Origin: Candidatus Kryptoniota bacterium
GTDB lineage: Bacteria > Bacteroidota > Ignavibacteria > Kryptoniales > Kryptoniaceae
DNA length: 64,000 bases
Reading direction: 5' to 3'
NCBI GenBank assembly: GCA_938074445.1
Contig: CALJEK010000006.1
Span: 1-64,000, forward strand
Shown: positions 23,021 through 30,710 of the stretch, piece after piece
Layout of the letters: every line of letters starts with the position of its first letter
Numbering within the stretch: position 1 is the stretch's first letter
Notes under the pieces: generated by a model
The model's input: only the letters and a program-made list of their open reading frames with translations
The model's database searches: none
What the model was told of the DNA's origin: nothing
Program-made: the position numbers and the translations under genes

Positions 23021-23046
23021 AGGTTGCCCGTTTGGGCAACCTTTTT
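23021..23046 (+). terminator. Rho-independent terminator
   Basis: An 8-bp perfect stem GGTTGCCC / GGGCAACC (extended by an A-T pair) with a GTTT loop, followed by TTTTT. It lies right after the 31-residue protein gene and ends the sppA-HU-TPR-bS22-like transcript. It is the only clear intrinsic terminator I found in the window. Confidence 0.9.
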
Positions 23047-23063
23047 AGCATTTATACGCATTC

Positions 23064-23088
23064 GTTATTGCAAACTAAAAAACAAAAA
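23064..23088 (+). repeat. Leader element copy 2
   Basis: The 25 bases start GTTATTGCAAACTAAAAAAC and differ from the copy at 16301 only by T-to-C and G-to-A at two positions. It lies 28 bases (first base to ATG) before the S1/P1 nuclease start and 18 bases after the terminator. A weak TTG/TAgcATTTA promoter-like pair overlaps the terminator just upstream. Confidence 0.5.
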
Positions 23089-23091
23089 TTT

Positions 23092-24060
23092 ATGACAAAG
23101 AGAACAAAGTTAGTTAATCTTTTATTTTTATTTGCTTTTTTTATCATTTCGATTTTGAAGTTTGAAGATGCACAACCTTGGGGTTCTGATGGGCATAAGA
23201 AGATAACTGAGGTTGCGATCGATTTAATTTTAAACCTTGATAAATTTAGCGGGGTTGAACAGACAAAATTGGAGTTTTTAAAAAAGTTTCTTGCAGAGAA
23301 TAAAAATATCATCGTAGAACGATGCATTGAACCGGATATGATCAGAAATGAAGACAAAGATGAACAGTATAACCATTTTATCGACATAGATAGGTATGGC
23401 AAATATCCTTTTAATGAACTTCCAAGGGATAAGAAAATGGCAATAGAAAAGTTTGGTTTTGAAACGGTTCAAAAAAATGGGCTTCTCCCATGGAGAATTA
23501 GCGATTTTACCGATAGCTTGGCATATTCAATTTCAAAGGCTGATAGGGAAAAGATGTTAAAGTACTTCTCCTGGCTTGCACATTATGTTGAAGACGCACA
23601 TCAACCACTTCATGTGACCGAGAATTACGATGGTCAACTGACCAATCAGCCCGGAATTCACTCCAGGTTTGAAACCGAGCTTGTAAGATATTTAATGCAA
23701 AATAATGCATTGAAATTGGATGCTAAAAATCTTAAAAATGAATTACAGAAGAGCTCTATTGTGAGTGACAAGGTAGATTTTGCATTTAAAATTGTTCTTG
23801 AGAGCTACCAGTTCGTTAGCGATATACTTAGCGCTGATAATTACGCAAAGAGTTTAATTCCGCCGGAGAAACTCTATAGGGTTGAGAAAAGGAACGGGAG
23901 AACACGATATATTTATTCTGATGAATATTATTCAATCATGGCTGGCAAATTAAAAGATTTAATTAATGATAGAATTAGTAAAGCATCGGTTAGACTTGCA
24001 ACTTTATGGTTAACTGCATTGGCTGAATCATCAAACACAAATAAAACCTTAATGAGATGA
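23092..24060 (+). CDS. Secreted S1/P1-type nuclease (zinc phospholipase C superfamily)
   Basis: Predicted exported, three-zinc nuclease that cuts single-stranded nucleic acids, or a related phosphodiesterase. A hydrophobic signal sequence (residues 8-27) leads to a mature N-terminus near [12 protein letters not shown]; Trp30 and His35 are the positions of the family's zinc ligands. The central motif [19 protein letters not shown], with a downstream HSRFE, matches the S1/P1 signature. The frame is open further upstream, but ATG 23092 gives a proper signal peptide and is 322 residues. One oddity: mature S1/P1 enzymes begin exactly at the Trp, while here one or two residues (QP) precede it. The stop overlaps the trpB2 start (ATGA). 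Confidence 0.87.
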   Translation: MTKRTKLVNLLFLFAFFIISILKFEDAQPWGSDGHKKITEVAIDLILNLDKFSGVEQTKLEFLKKFLAENKNIIVERCIEPDMIRNEDKDEQYNHFIDIDRYGKYPFNELPRDKKMAIEKFGFETVQKNGLLPWRISDFTDSLAYSISKADREKMLKYFSWLAHYVEDAHQPLHVTENYDGQLTNQPGIHSRFETELVRYLMQNNALKLDAKNLKNELQKSSIVSDKVDFAFKIVLESYQFVSDILSADNYAKSLIPPEKLYRVEKRNGRTRYIYSDEYYSIMAGKLKDLINDRISKASVRLATLWLTALAESSNTNKTLMR

Positions 24061-25445
24061 AAAAAAGACGTATTGCTTTGCAAAGTAATCGTGTTTATTT
24101 AAGTGAGCGCGAAATTCCGAAGAGGTGGTATAACATAATCCACGATATGCCTGAGAAACCAAAGCCACCTCTTAACCCTAGAACTGCTAAACCTATTTCG
24201 GTTGACGAACTTAGTATAATTTTTGCTGAAGGTTTAATTGAGCAAGAAATAAGCGATAAACAATGGATAGATATACCGAAGGAAGTATTAAAAGTTTATC
24301 TTTTATGGCGACCGACGCCTTTAATAAGAGCGAGATTTCTTGAGGAGGCACTCAATACTCCAGCGAAAATTTATTACAAATATGAAGGTGTTAGTCCCTC
24401 AGGAAGCCATAAACCGAATACTGCAGTTGCGCAGGCGTATTACAATAAAATTGAAGGGGTTAAACGATTAACAACCGAAACTGGGGCAGGGCAATGGGGT
24501 AGTGCATTGGCTTTTGCGTGCAATTATTTTGGTTTGGAATGTAAAATTTTTATGGTGAGGGCAAGTTATGAACAAAAACCATATAGAAAGGTCTTGATGA
24601 AAATGTGGGGGGCTGATGTAGTCCCAAGCCCAAGCAAGGAAACACAAGCTGGCAAGAAAATTCTTGAAGCCGACCCGGATTCACCAGGAAGTTTAGGTAT
24701 CGCTATAAGCGAAGCTATAGAAGTTGCAATGTCAGACGAGAAGACAAAATATTCCCTCGGCAGTGTTTTGAATCATGTGCTTTTGCATCAAACCATAATT
24801 GGGCTTGAATCTAAAAAGCAACTTGATAAAATTAATGAATATCCAACAATTGTTATCGGCTGTGTGGGTGGGGGTTCGAATTTCGCCGGACTTGCTTTCC
24901 CTTTTCTACTCGACAAGTTTTTGGAAAAGAAGAAAACACTGCGAGTTCTTGCAGTTGAACCAGCAGCATGCCCAACCCTTACAAGGGGAATTTATAGCTA
25001 TGACTATGGCGATACCAGTAAATTAACTCCTCTTTTGCCAATGTATACTCTTGGTCATGATTTTGTTCCACCAAAAATTCATGCTGGCGGTTTAAGATAT
25101 CATGGGATGAGTCCAATAGTTAGCAAGCTATATGCAGATGGATTTATTGAAGCAAGGGCTTATACACAGAACGAGATTTTTGACGCAGCGATAAGGTTTT
25201 TCCAAACAGAAGGAATAGTTCCAGCGCCAGAGTCAGCACACGCTATAAGAGCTGTTATAGATGAAGCAATTAGGGCAAGAAAAGAAAAGAGGGAAGAAGT
25301 GATATTATTTAACTTGTCTGGGCATGGGTTTTTTGATATGAGTGCATATCAGGAGTATCTTTCTGGAGCACTTGAAGATGTGGTTTTCACTGATGAAGAT
25401 ATTGATGAATTGACTCGGAAGCTTTCATCATATCCAAGACCCTAA
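24057..25445 (+). CDS. trpB2: Tryptophan synthase beta chain, TrpB2 type
   Basis: PLP enzyme joining indole and serine to make tryptophan, in the TrpB2 subgroup that acts without a TrpA partner. The PLP lysine is Lys119 in SGSHKPNTA. The phosphate-binding glycine loop [11 protein letters not shown] is near 269-279. The N-terminus (residues 1-80) is the longer TrpB2 form ([20 protein letters not shown]), and 462 residues is standard for TrpB2. No other trp genes are adjacent. It is coupled by a 4-base overlap to the secreted nuclease, which suggests no functional link beyond co-transcription. Confidence 0.93.
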   Translation: MKKRRIALQSNRVYLSEREIPKRWYNIIHDMPEKPKPPLNPRTAKPISVDELSIIFAEGLIEQEISDKQWIDIPKEVLKVYLLWRPTPLIRARFLEEALNTPAKIYYKYEGVSPSGSHKPNTAVAQAYYNKIEGVKRLTTETGAGQWGSALAFACNYFGLECKIFMVRASYEQKPYRKVLMKMWGADVVPSPSKETQAGKKILEADPDSPGSLGIAISEAIEVAMSDEKTKYSLGSVLNHVLLHQTIIGLESKKQLDKINEYPTIVIGCVGGGSNFAGLAFPFLLDKFLEKKKTLRVLAVEPAACPTLTRGIYSYDYGDTSKLTPLLPMYTLGHDFVPPKIHAGGLRYHGMSPIVSKLYADGFIEARAYTQNEIFDAAIRFFQTEGIVPAPESAHAIRAVIDEAIRARKEKREEVILFNLSGHGFFDMSAYQEYLSGALEDVVFTDEDIDELTRKLSSYPRP

Positions 25446-25467
25446 CTTAAAAAGTAAAAATTAACTT

Positions 25468-25491
25468 GTTATTGCAAATTGAAAACAAAAA
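25468..25491 (+). repeat. Leader element copy 3, overlapping the gltX start
   Basis: Begins GTTATTGCAAATTGAAAACA and has one A fewer than the copy at 16301. Unlike the other copies it overlaps the coding region: the TTG inside the element is the gltX start codon, so the transcript would have a very short leader if transcription begins near the element. Confidence 0.45.
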
Positions 25492-26900
25492 CAAGATTTG
25501 CCCCAAGCCCAACAGGACACCTACACATAGGTGGAGCAAGAACTGCGATCTTCAATTGGTTATTTTCAAGAAAAAATAAAGGTGACTTTTTCCTACGAAT
25601 TGAAGATACAGATAGAGAACGTTCAAGCGAAGATATGGTTCAATCTATAGTTGATGGTTTAAAATGGCTTGGTCTTGATTGGGACAACGACATCTATTAT
25701 CAATCTGAACACATAAATGAACATATATCTGCATGTTATGAGCTTGTGAAAAGAGGGTATGCTTATTTTTGCTATTGCAGTGAAGATGAACTTGAGAAGA
25801 AGAGAAAGGAAGCTGAGCAAAAAAGGATACCGTATAAGTATGATAGAAAATGCCTTTACATAAGCGAAGAAGAAAAATTAAAATATGAAAAAGAGGGGAA
25901 AAGTCGGACTATTAGATTTAAAGTTCCCGATGGTGAAACTGTATTTTTTGATGTTGTTCATGGAGAAATCAAATTTAAAAATTCTGAAATTGACGATTTT
26001 ATTATACTTCGTTCAGACAATACACCAGTTTATAATATGGCTGTTGTCGTTGATGATCATAACATGGGAATCACCCATGTAATTCGTGGAGACGATCATA
26101 TTTCAAATACACCAAAACAAATTTTAATTTACCAGGCTTTGGGCTGGGACATCCCCATTTTTGCACATGTTCCGTTAATTCTTGGTCCTGACAAAAAGAG
26201 ATTGAGCAAAAGACACGGGGCTACTGCAGTTTTGGAATACAGAGATAAAGGTTTCCTTCCAGAAGCAATGTTCAATTATCTATGCTTCCTTGGTTGGTCG
26301 CCGGGCGACAACAGAGAAATTATGAGCATCAATGAATTAATAGATGCTTTTGATATTACAAGGATCCAGAAGAAAAGCGCTATATTTGATCAAGCAAAAC
26401 TTGAGTGGATGAATAGCGAATACATTAGAGCTAAAGAAAATGTTGAACTTTTAAAGCTTGTAAAACCGTTTGTTGAGAAGCACGGATACAAGTTTGAAGA
26501 TGATTTATATTTGTTAAAGGTAATAGCCTTGATGAAGGATAGGGTCAAAGTTCTTGAAGATTTTGTGACTTTTGGGAGGTATTTCTTTGAGGACCCAGTT
26601 GACTATGATAGAGAGGGGATCGAGAGGTATTGGAGAGATAAAACCAGTGAGATTTTAATCGAGTTTGTTAACAAGCTTGAGAAAATAGAGGAATATACTG
26701 CGCCTGTAATTGAGAGTGAATTAAGAAGTTTCGCGAACGAGAAGAATATCAAAGCGGGCGATTTAATTCATCCGATAAGACTAGCTATTACGGGAATGAG
26801 AATAAGTCCGGGGCTTTTTGAGGTGATGGAAGTTCTTGGAAAAGAAACAACGATAAGAAGAATTAAAAACGCTTTGAATAAGATTAGTGTAAAAACCTAA
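25479..26900 (+). CDS. gltX: Glutamyl-tRNA synthetase
   Basis: Class I aminoacyl-tRNA synthetase charging tRNA-Glu. The HIGH motif is PTGHLHIGG at 11-19, and the KMSKS counterpart is KKRLSKRHG near residue 240. At 473 residues it has the usual anticodon-binding C-terminal part. The start must be TTG 25479, because the conserved TRFAPSPTG begins three codons later and no ATG is in frame upstream. Because gatC is present, it probably also charges tRNA-Gln with Glu (inference). def follows after 11 bases and fmt after that, forming a translation-related block. Confidence 0.96.
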   Translation: MKTKTRFAPSPTGHLHIGGARTAIFNWLFSRKNKGDFFLRIEDTDRERSSEDMVQSIVDGLKWLGLDWDNDIYYQSEHINEHISACYELVKRGYAYFCYCSEDELEKKRKEAEQKRIPYKYDRKCLYISEEEKLKYEKEGKSRTIRFKVPDGETVFFDVVHGEIKFKNSEIDDFIILRSDNTPVYNMAVVVDDHNMGITHVIRGDDHISNTPKQILIYQALGWDIPIFAHVPLILGPDKKRLSKRHGATAVLEYRDKGFLPEAMFNYLCFLGWSPGDNREIMSINELIDAFDITRIQKKSAIFDQAKLEWMNSEYIRAKENVELLKLVKPFVEKHGYKFEDDLYLLKVIALMKDRVKVLEDFVTFGRYFFEDPVDYDREGIERYWRDKTSEILIEFVNKLEKIEEYTAPVIESELRSFANEKNIKAGDLIHPIRLAITGMRISPGLFEVMEVLGKETTIRRIKNALNKISVKT

Positions 26901-26911
26901 CGGAGGTAAGA

Positions 26912-27499
26912 ATGATTTTGCCAATTTATTTGTATGGTGACCCGATTTTTAAAAAACCAGCCCAAAAAGTAAAAAAGATAGACGATAAATTCATTGAAAC
27001 TTTGAAAGATATGTTTGAAACTATGGAGGTTGCAGATGGAATTGGACTTGCCTCTACGCAAGTTGGCATTCCGTATTCTTTCGCTGTTGTTGATGTTTCA
27101 GCTTATGAGGAGTATAAAGATTTTAAAAGGATGGTTATTATAAACCCAGAAATAATTTATTCAAGTGGCGAGGAAATTATGGAGGAAGGATGTTTGAGCA
27201 TCCCTGGAATAAGAGCGGAGATAATAAGACCTAATAAAATTGTTTTAAGATATCAAGACATTGATTTTAAGGTAAACGAAATTGAGTGCGATGGGCTTCT
27301 TGCGAGAGTTATCCAGCATGAGGTTGACCATTTGCTTGGGAAATTTTTCATAGATTATTTATCGCCTATTAGATTAAAAACGCTTAAGCCAAGGCTTGTA
27401 AAAATAAAAAGAGGTGAAGTTAAAACCCATTACCCCGTGGTTATACCTGGGACGCGAAAGGTTATAAGTCCGGAGCCCCAATCTCGAGAAGATGTTTGA
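26912..27499 (+). CDS. def: Peptide deformylase
   Basis: Metalloenzyme that removes the formyl group from nascent proteins. The three motifs are present: GIGLASTQVG at 43-52, EEGCLSIPG with metal ligand Cys94, and QHEVDHLLG with His136, Glu137 and His140. At 195 residues it has a short basic tail. GGAGG precedes the ATG. It is paired with fmt, 26 bases downstream, which performs the opposite reaction on initiator tRNA, as in many bacteria. Confidence 0.97.
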   Translation: MILPIYLYGDPIFKKPAQKVKKIDDKFIETLKDMFETMEVADGIGLASTQVGIPYSFAVVDVSAYEEYKDFKRMVIINPEIIYSSGEEIMEEGCLSIPGIRAEIIRPNKIVLRYQDIDFKVNEIECDGLLARVIQHEVDHLLGKFFIDYLSPIRLKTLKPRLVKIKRGEVKTHYPVVIPGTRKVISPEPQSREDV

Positions 27500-27525
27500 T
27501 TTAAAAATTTATTCTGTTTAATCAA

Positions 27526-28521
27526 ATGAAAATTATCTTCATGGGAACCCCTGAGTTTGCTATACCTTCACTTGATGTACTTATAAAGAACAATTACGAA
27601 ATTACCGCTGTTGTAACAGCACCTGATGAGCCAAAGGGCAGAGGTTATAAAATTTTACCACCGCCTGTTAAGGTTTTTGCACTTGAGCATGGTTTGAGAG
27701 TTATTCAACCAGAGAATTTAAAAGATGAAAATTTCATCAGCACTTTAAGGAATCTGGCTCCGGATTTAATCGTTGTCGTCGCCTTTAGGATACTTCCACC
27801 CGAGGTTTTTACCATCCCACCACTTGGCACTGTAAATGTTCACGCTTCACTTTTGCCTAAGTATCGCGGTGCTGCACCCATAAATTGGGCGATAATTAAT
27901 GGTGAAACAGAAACTGGAATTACGACATTTTTCATAAATGAAAAAATCGACACCGGAAATATAATTTTGCAAAGAAAAATTTCGATAGGTCCAGATGAAA
28001 CTGCTGGAGAGCTTCACGATAAACTTGCCAAACTTGGAGCCGAGGTGCTTCTTGAAACAGTTAAGTTAATTGAAAATGGTTCTGTTCAAACTTTCCCTCA
28101 AGATGACTCGCTTGCAACCCCTGCGCCAAAAATTAAGAAAGAAATGTGCCAAATCAATTGGCTTGAAAAAAGTGCTCAGCAAGTTCACAATTTTGTACGT
28201 GGACTTTCACCTAATCCCTGTGGATTTACCTTTTTAAGCGGAAAACTTGTAAAAATATATAGAACGAAGCTACCAACATTTATCGATGTTGAAATAAATG
28301 ATGCTGAACCCGGTGAAATTTTAATTCCTGAAAGAAAAGATAAAATATACGCAGTATGTGCTGATCGCAATTTAGTTCAAATACTCGAGCTTCAAATCGA
28401 AGGGAAAAAGAGGCTTAACGCTGAAGAATTTCTAAGGGGATTTAAACTAAAATCTGGGGACAAATTTGTAGTTTTGGGTGAGGATGAGCTCAAGGCATTT
28501 CTAAAAAATAAAAAGGTCTGA
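27526..28521 (+). CDS. fmt: Methionyl-tRNA formyltransferase
   Basis: Formylates Met-tRNA for initiation using 10-formyl-tetrahydrofolate. The catalytic triad is visible as Asn104, His106 (VNVHASLLPKYRG) and Asp142 (EKIDTGNIIL). The C-terminal tRNA-binding domain spans about 215-331. The 331-residue length is typical. It directly follows def and ends 3 bases before the membrane transporter gene. Confidence 0.96.
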   Translation: MKIIFMGTPEFAIPSLDVLIKNNYEITAVVTAPDEPKGRGYKILPPPVKVFALEHGLRVIQPENLKDENFISTLRNLAPDLIVVVAFRILPPEVFTIPPLGTVNVHASLLPKYRGAAPINWAIINGETETGITTFFINEKIDTGNIILQRKISIGPDETAGELHDKLAKLGAEVLLETVKLIENGSVQTFPQDDSLATPAPKIKKEMCQINWLEKSAQQVHNFVRGLSPNPCGFTFLSGKLVKIYRTKLPTFIDVEINDAEPGEILIPERKDKIYAVCADRNLVQILELQIEGKKRLNAEEFLRGFKLKSGDKFVVLGEDELKAFLKNKKV

Positions 28522-28524
28522 AGG

Positions 28525-29988
28525 ATGTTGACAGTTGCTGGAATAATTGTGGTTTTTATCATAATGGCTTTGCTAATGTTCCTGCGCGTTATACCAGCAC
28601 TTATTGCCCTCCCATTGATGGCGTTTTTTATATCCTTAATTGGAGGCATTCCACTAAGTGATATATTTATTTACGTGATTGGGGATGGTGCCTTCAGATT
28701 ACATCAGGCATATACGATTGCAATTTTCGGTGGCATGCTAAGCATTTTTATGCAAAAGTCTGGGATTGCGGAAAGTTTTATAAGAAAGGGGGCGGAACTT
28801 GCAGGAGATAATCCTTTTTACGTGAGCTTAATTATTTTAATTTTAACTTCTGTTTTGTTCACTACTCTTGGAGGGCTTGGGGCGATAATTATGGTTGGAA
28901 CTATTGTGCTCCCAATTATGAGCTCAGTGGGGATAAGTCAAGGTGTGATTGCTGGGGTTTTTTTGATTGGGTTAAGCATAGGTGGAATTTTAAACGCGCA
29001 AAACTGGGTATTATATATCAACATTTTGAACGTTAAATTTGAAACAGTTCGGGCTTTTGCAGTTTATCTCTTCTTTGCAGCTTTGGTAGTTGCCGTCGCT
29101 TTTATAGTTATCGAGCTAAAAAGAGATGGGATAATTAAAAGTTTTAGGTTCATCTTAAACTTCAGGTTTCTTTTAACCATTGCTTTGCTTTTGATGTTCT
29201 TTCTTATTTTTTTGATGCTCGGAAAAGTTGTGGTATTGTTTCCCGATGAATTAAAAAATACTATCGGTCAGGTCGGGAAATTTTCTATAATTCTTTTTTT
29301 AGCCTATCTTTTCATCAAGTTTATCTTCAAGATAATATCCCCATCGCGTCCGGAAAGACTAAGGTGGTATGCTTTGTTAACCCCTATTGTGCCGTTGATT
29401 ATAGTTTTTACGCTTGGAGGGAAATATTTCATCTTTGCCTTTGTTGCTGGCTTGTTTTATGGTTTTATCACGACATTTAGAAGGGGAAGTTTAAACTTAC
29501 TTATGCAATCAATTATAGAAGGTGGAAGCAGTGTAATTCCCGCTGTTGCATTAATGATTGGAATTGGCATGCTCCTTAATGCAATTTTGGGTCCATCTGG
29601 CTGGGAGCAAGGGGAATGGAAAGTGTACGCTCAATTAAAGCCTTTATTTAAGGCAATAGTTCCAAGTTCACCTATCTTATATGTGATAGTTTTTTCGCTG
29701 TTGAGCCCGCTTGCTCTCTATCGCGGACCTTTAAATGTTTGGGGATTGGGTTATGGAATTGCCACGCTTATTGCAACTCCTGTTGGAACGCTTCCACCAG
29801 CTTCAGTTATGGGACTGTTGCTTTCGGTTGGGCAGATCCAAGGAGTTTGTGACCCTACCAATACGCATAACGTTTGGATAGCAAATGAACTAAAAATTGA
29901 TGTGAACCAAATCTTAAAGAAAACATTTCCATACGTGTGGGTTCTTGCTACAATCGGATTGATAATTTCAGCCGTGATGTTTTTGTAA
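28525..29988 (+). CDS. Ion-transporter-superfamily permease (GntP/citrate-transporter-like)
   Basis: Polytopic membrane protein of 487 residues with about 11-13 hydrophobic helices. Small-residue-rich hairpins such as TTLGGLGAIIMVGTIVLP in the first half and ALYRGPLNVWGLGYGIATLI in the second suggest two inverted repeats, as in the IT superfamily (gluconate/H+ symporters, citrate and C4-dicarboxylate carriers). The substrate cannot be read from the sequence. A small organic acid is plausible given the downstream metabolic cluster. It is spaced 3 bases from fmt and 19 bases from the zinc-ribbon gene. Confidence 0.7.
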   Translation: MLTVAGIIVVFIIMALLMFLRVIPALIALPLMAFFISLIGGIPLSDIFIYVIGDGAFRLHQAYTIAIFGGMLSIFMQKSGIAESFIRKGAELAGDNPFYVSLIILILTSVLFTTLGGLGAIIMVGTIVLPIMSSVGISQGVIAGVFLIGLSIGGILNAQNWVLYINILNVKFETVRAFAVYLFFAALVVAVAFIVIELKRDGIIKSFRFILNFRFLLTIALLLMFFLIFLMLGKVVVLFPDELKNTIGQVGKFSIILFLAYLFIKFIFKIISPSRPERLRWYALLTPIVPLIIVFTLGGKYFIFAFVAGLFYGFITTFRRGSLNLLMQSIIEGGSSVIPAVALMIGIGMLLNAILGPSGWEQGEWKVYAQLKPLFKAIVPSSPILYVIVFSLLSPLALYRGPLNVWGLGYGIATLIATPVGTLPPASVMGLLLSVGQIQGVCDPTNTHNVWIANELKIDVNQILKKTFPYVWVLATIGLIISAVMFL

Positions 29989-30007
29989 AAATTTTACACA
30001 TAAATTT

Positions 30008-30706
30008 ATGCTCTGCCCAATATGTGGCTTTGAAAATTCAAAGTTTGATACAAAGTGTAAAAGCTGTGGCGCATTTCTTCAGAATCAGGTTTATGTTTTG
30101 AATTTATTTGAGACTTTGGGTTTATTGATTTTTAGCCCGTCAGTGGGCTTCCACAGAATAATTCTATCAAGGCGAAAAAATTTTTCAATCTTACTCGCTT
30201 TACTTTTTGGGATTGCTGTATCATTTGATATTTTCTACCTTGCTAAAGTGGGAGAAAAGTTTGAAAATTTGATTTTTTTGATTTTTAATATGATCTGGTT
30301 TGGGGCTGTTTTGGGGATTTTGCTTGTAACCTTAGTCTCGTCTGTTTTGAAAATACTCTTGATCAAGTATAAAGATGTGAAGTTCAAGGATTGTTTCGCG
30401 ATGGTTTCTTATTCGATGTTTCCACTCGCTTTGTCTGTTTTCATTCTCTTACCATCTATATTGGCTGTTTTTGGAATTTACTATTTCACTGAATCACCTG
30501 GTCCTGATAAACTTAACCCGGTTGCCTTTTACATTTTTTATTTCGTTGGCTGGATCTTAAAAGTATGTTCGCTTTTGCTGTTACTGCTCGGGTTGAAACA
30601 TGTGACTGGAAGTTTTTTAAAAAGCTTAATCCACGTGTTTTTATCTTCAATTTCTTTGTTCGTTTTATTAAATTTATTAACAGAAGCAATTAAAACAATG
30701 TTATGA
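30008..30706 (+). CDS. Zinc-ribbon Yip1-like membrane protein
   Basis: One zinc ribbon at the N-terminus (Cys3, 6, 17, 20), then a segment typical of Yip1-domain proteins (FETLGLLIFSPSVGFHRI), then about five transmembrane helices. Function unknown. Bacterial Yip1-like proteins often carry a zinc ribbon and have been linked only loosely to membrane organisation. It precedes the HyuA-like gene by 4 bases. The combination resembles the zinc-ribbon/TPR protein at 22044 in having a ribbon before a membrane part. Confidence 0.75.
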   Translation: MLCPICGFENSKFDTKCKSCGAFLQNQVYVLNLFETLGLLIFSPSVGFHRIILSRRKNFSILLALLFGIAVSFDIFYLAKVGEKFENLIFLIFNMIWFGAVLGILLVTLVSSVLKILLIKYKDVKFKDCFAMVSYSMFPLALSVFILLPSILAVFGIYYFTESPGPDKLNPVAFYIFYFVGWILKVCSLLLLLLGLKHVTGSFLKSLIHVFLSSISLFVLLNLLTEAIKTML

Positions 30707-30710
30707 AGCA

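Noticed and set aside
23032-23091. N-terminal extension of the S1/P1 nuclease (MGNLFSIYTH...)
   Set aside because: It overlaps the terminator hairpin and leader element, and would hide the signal peptide that begins at ATG 23092.
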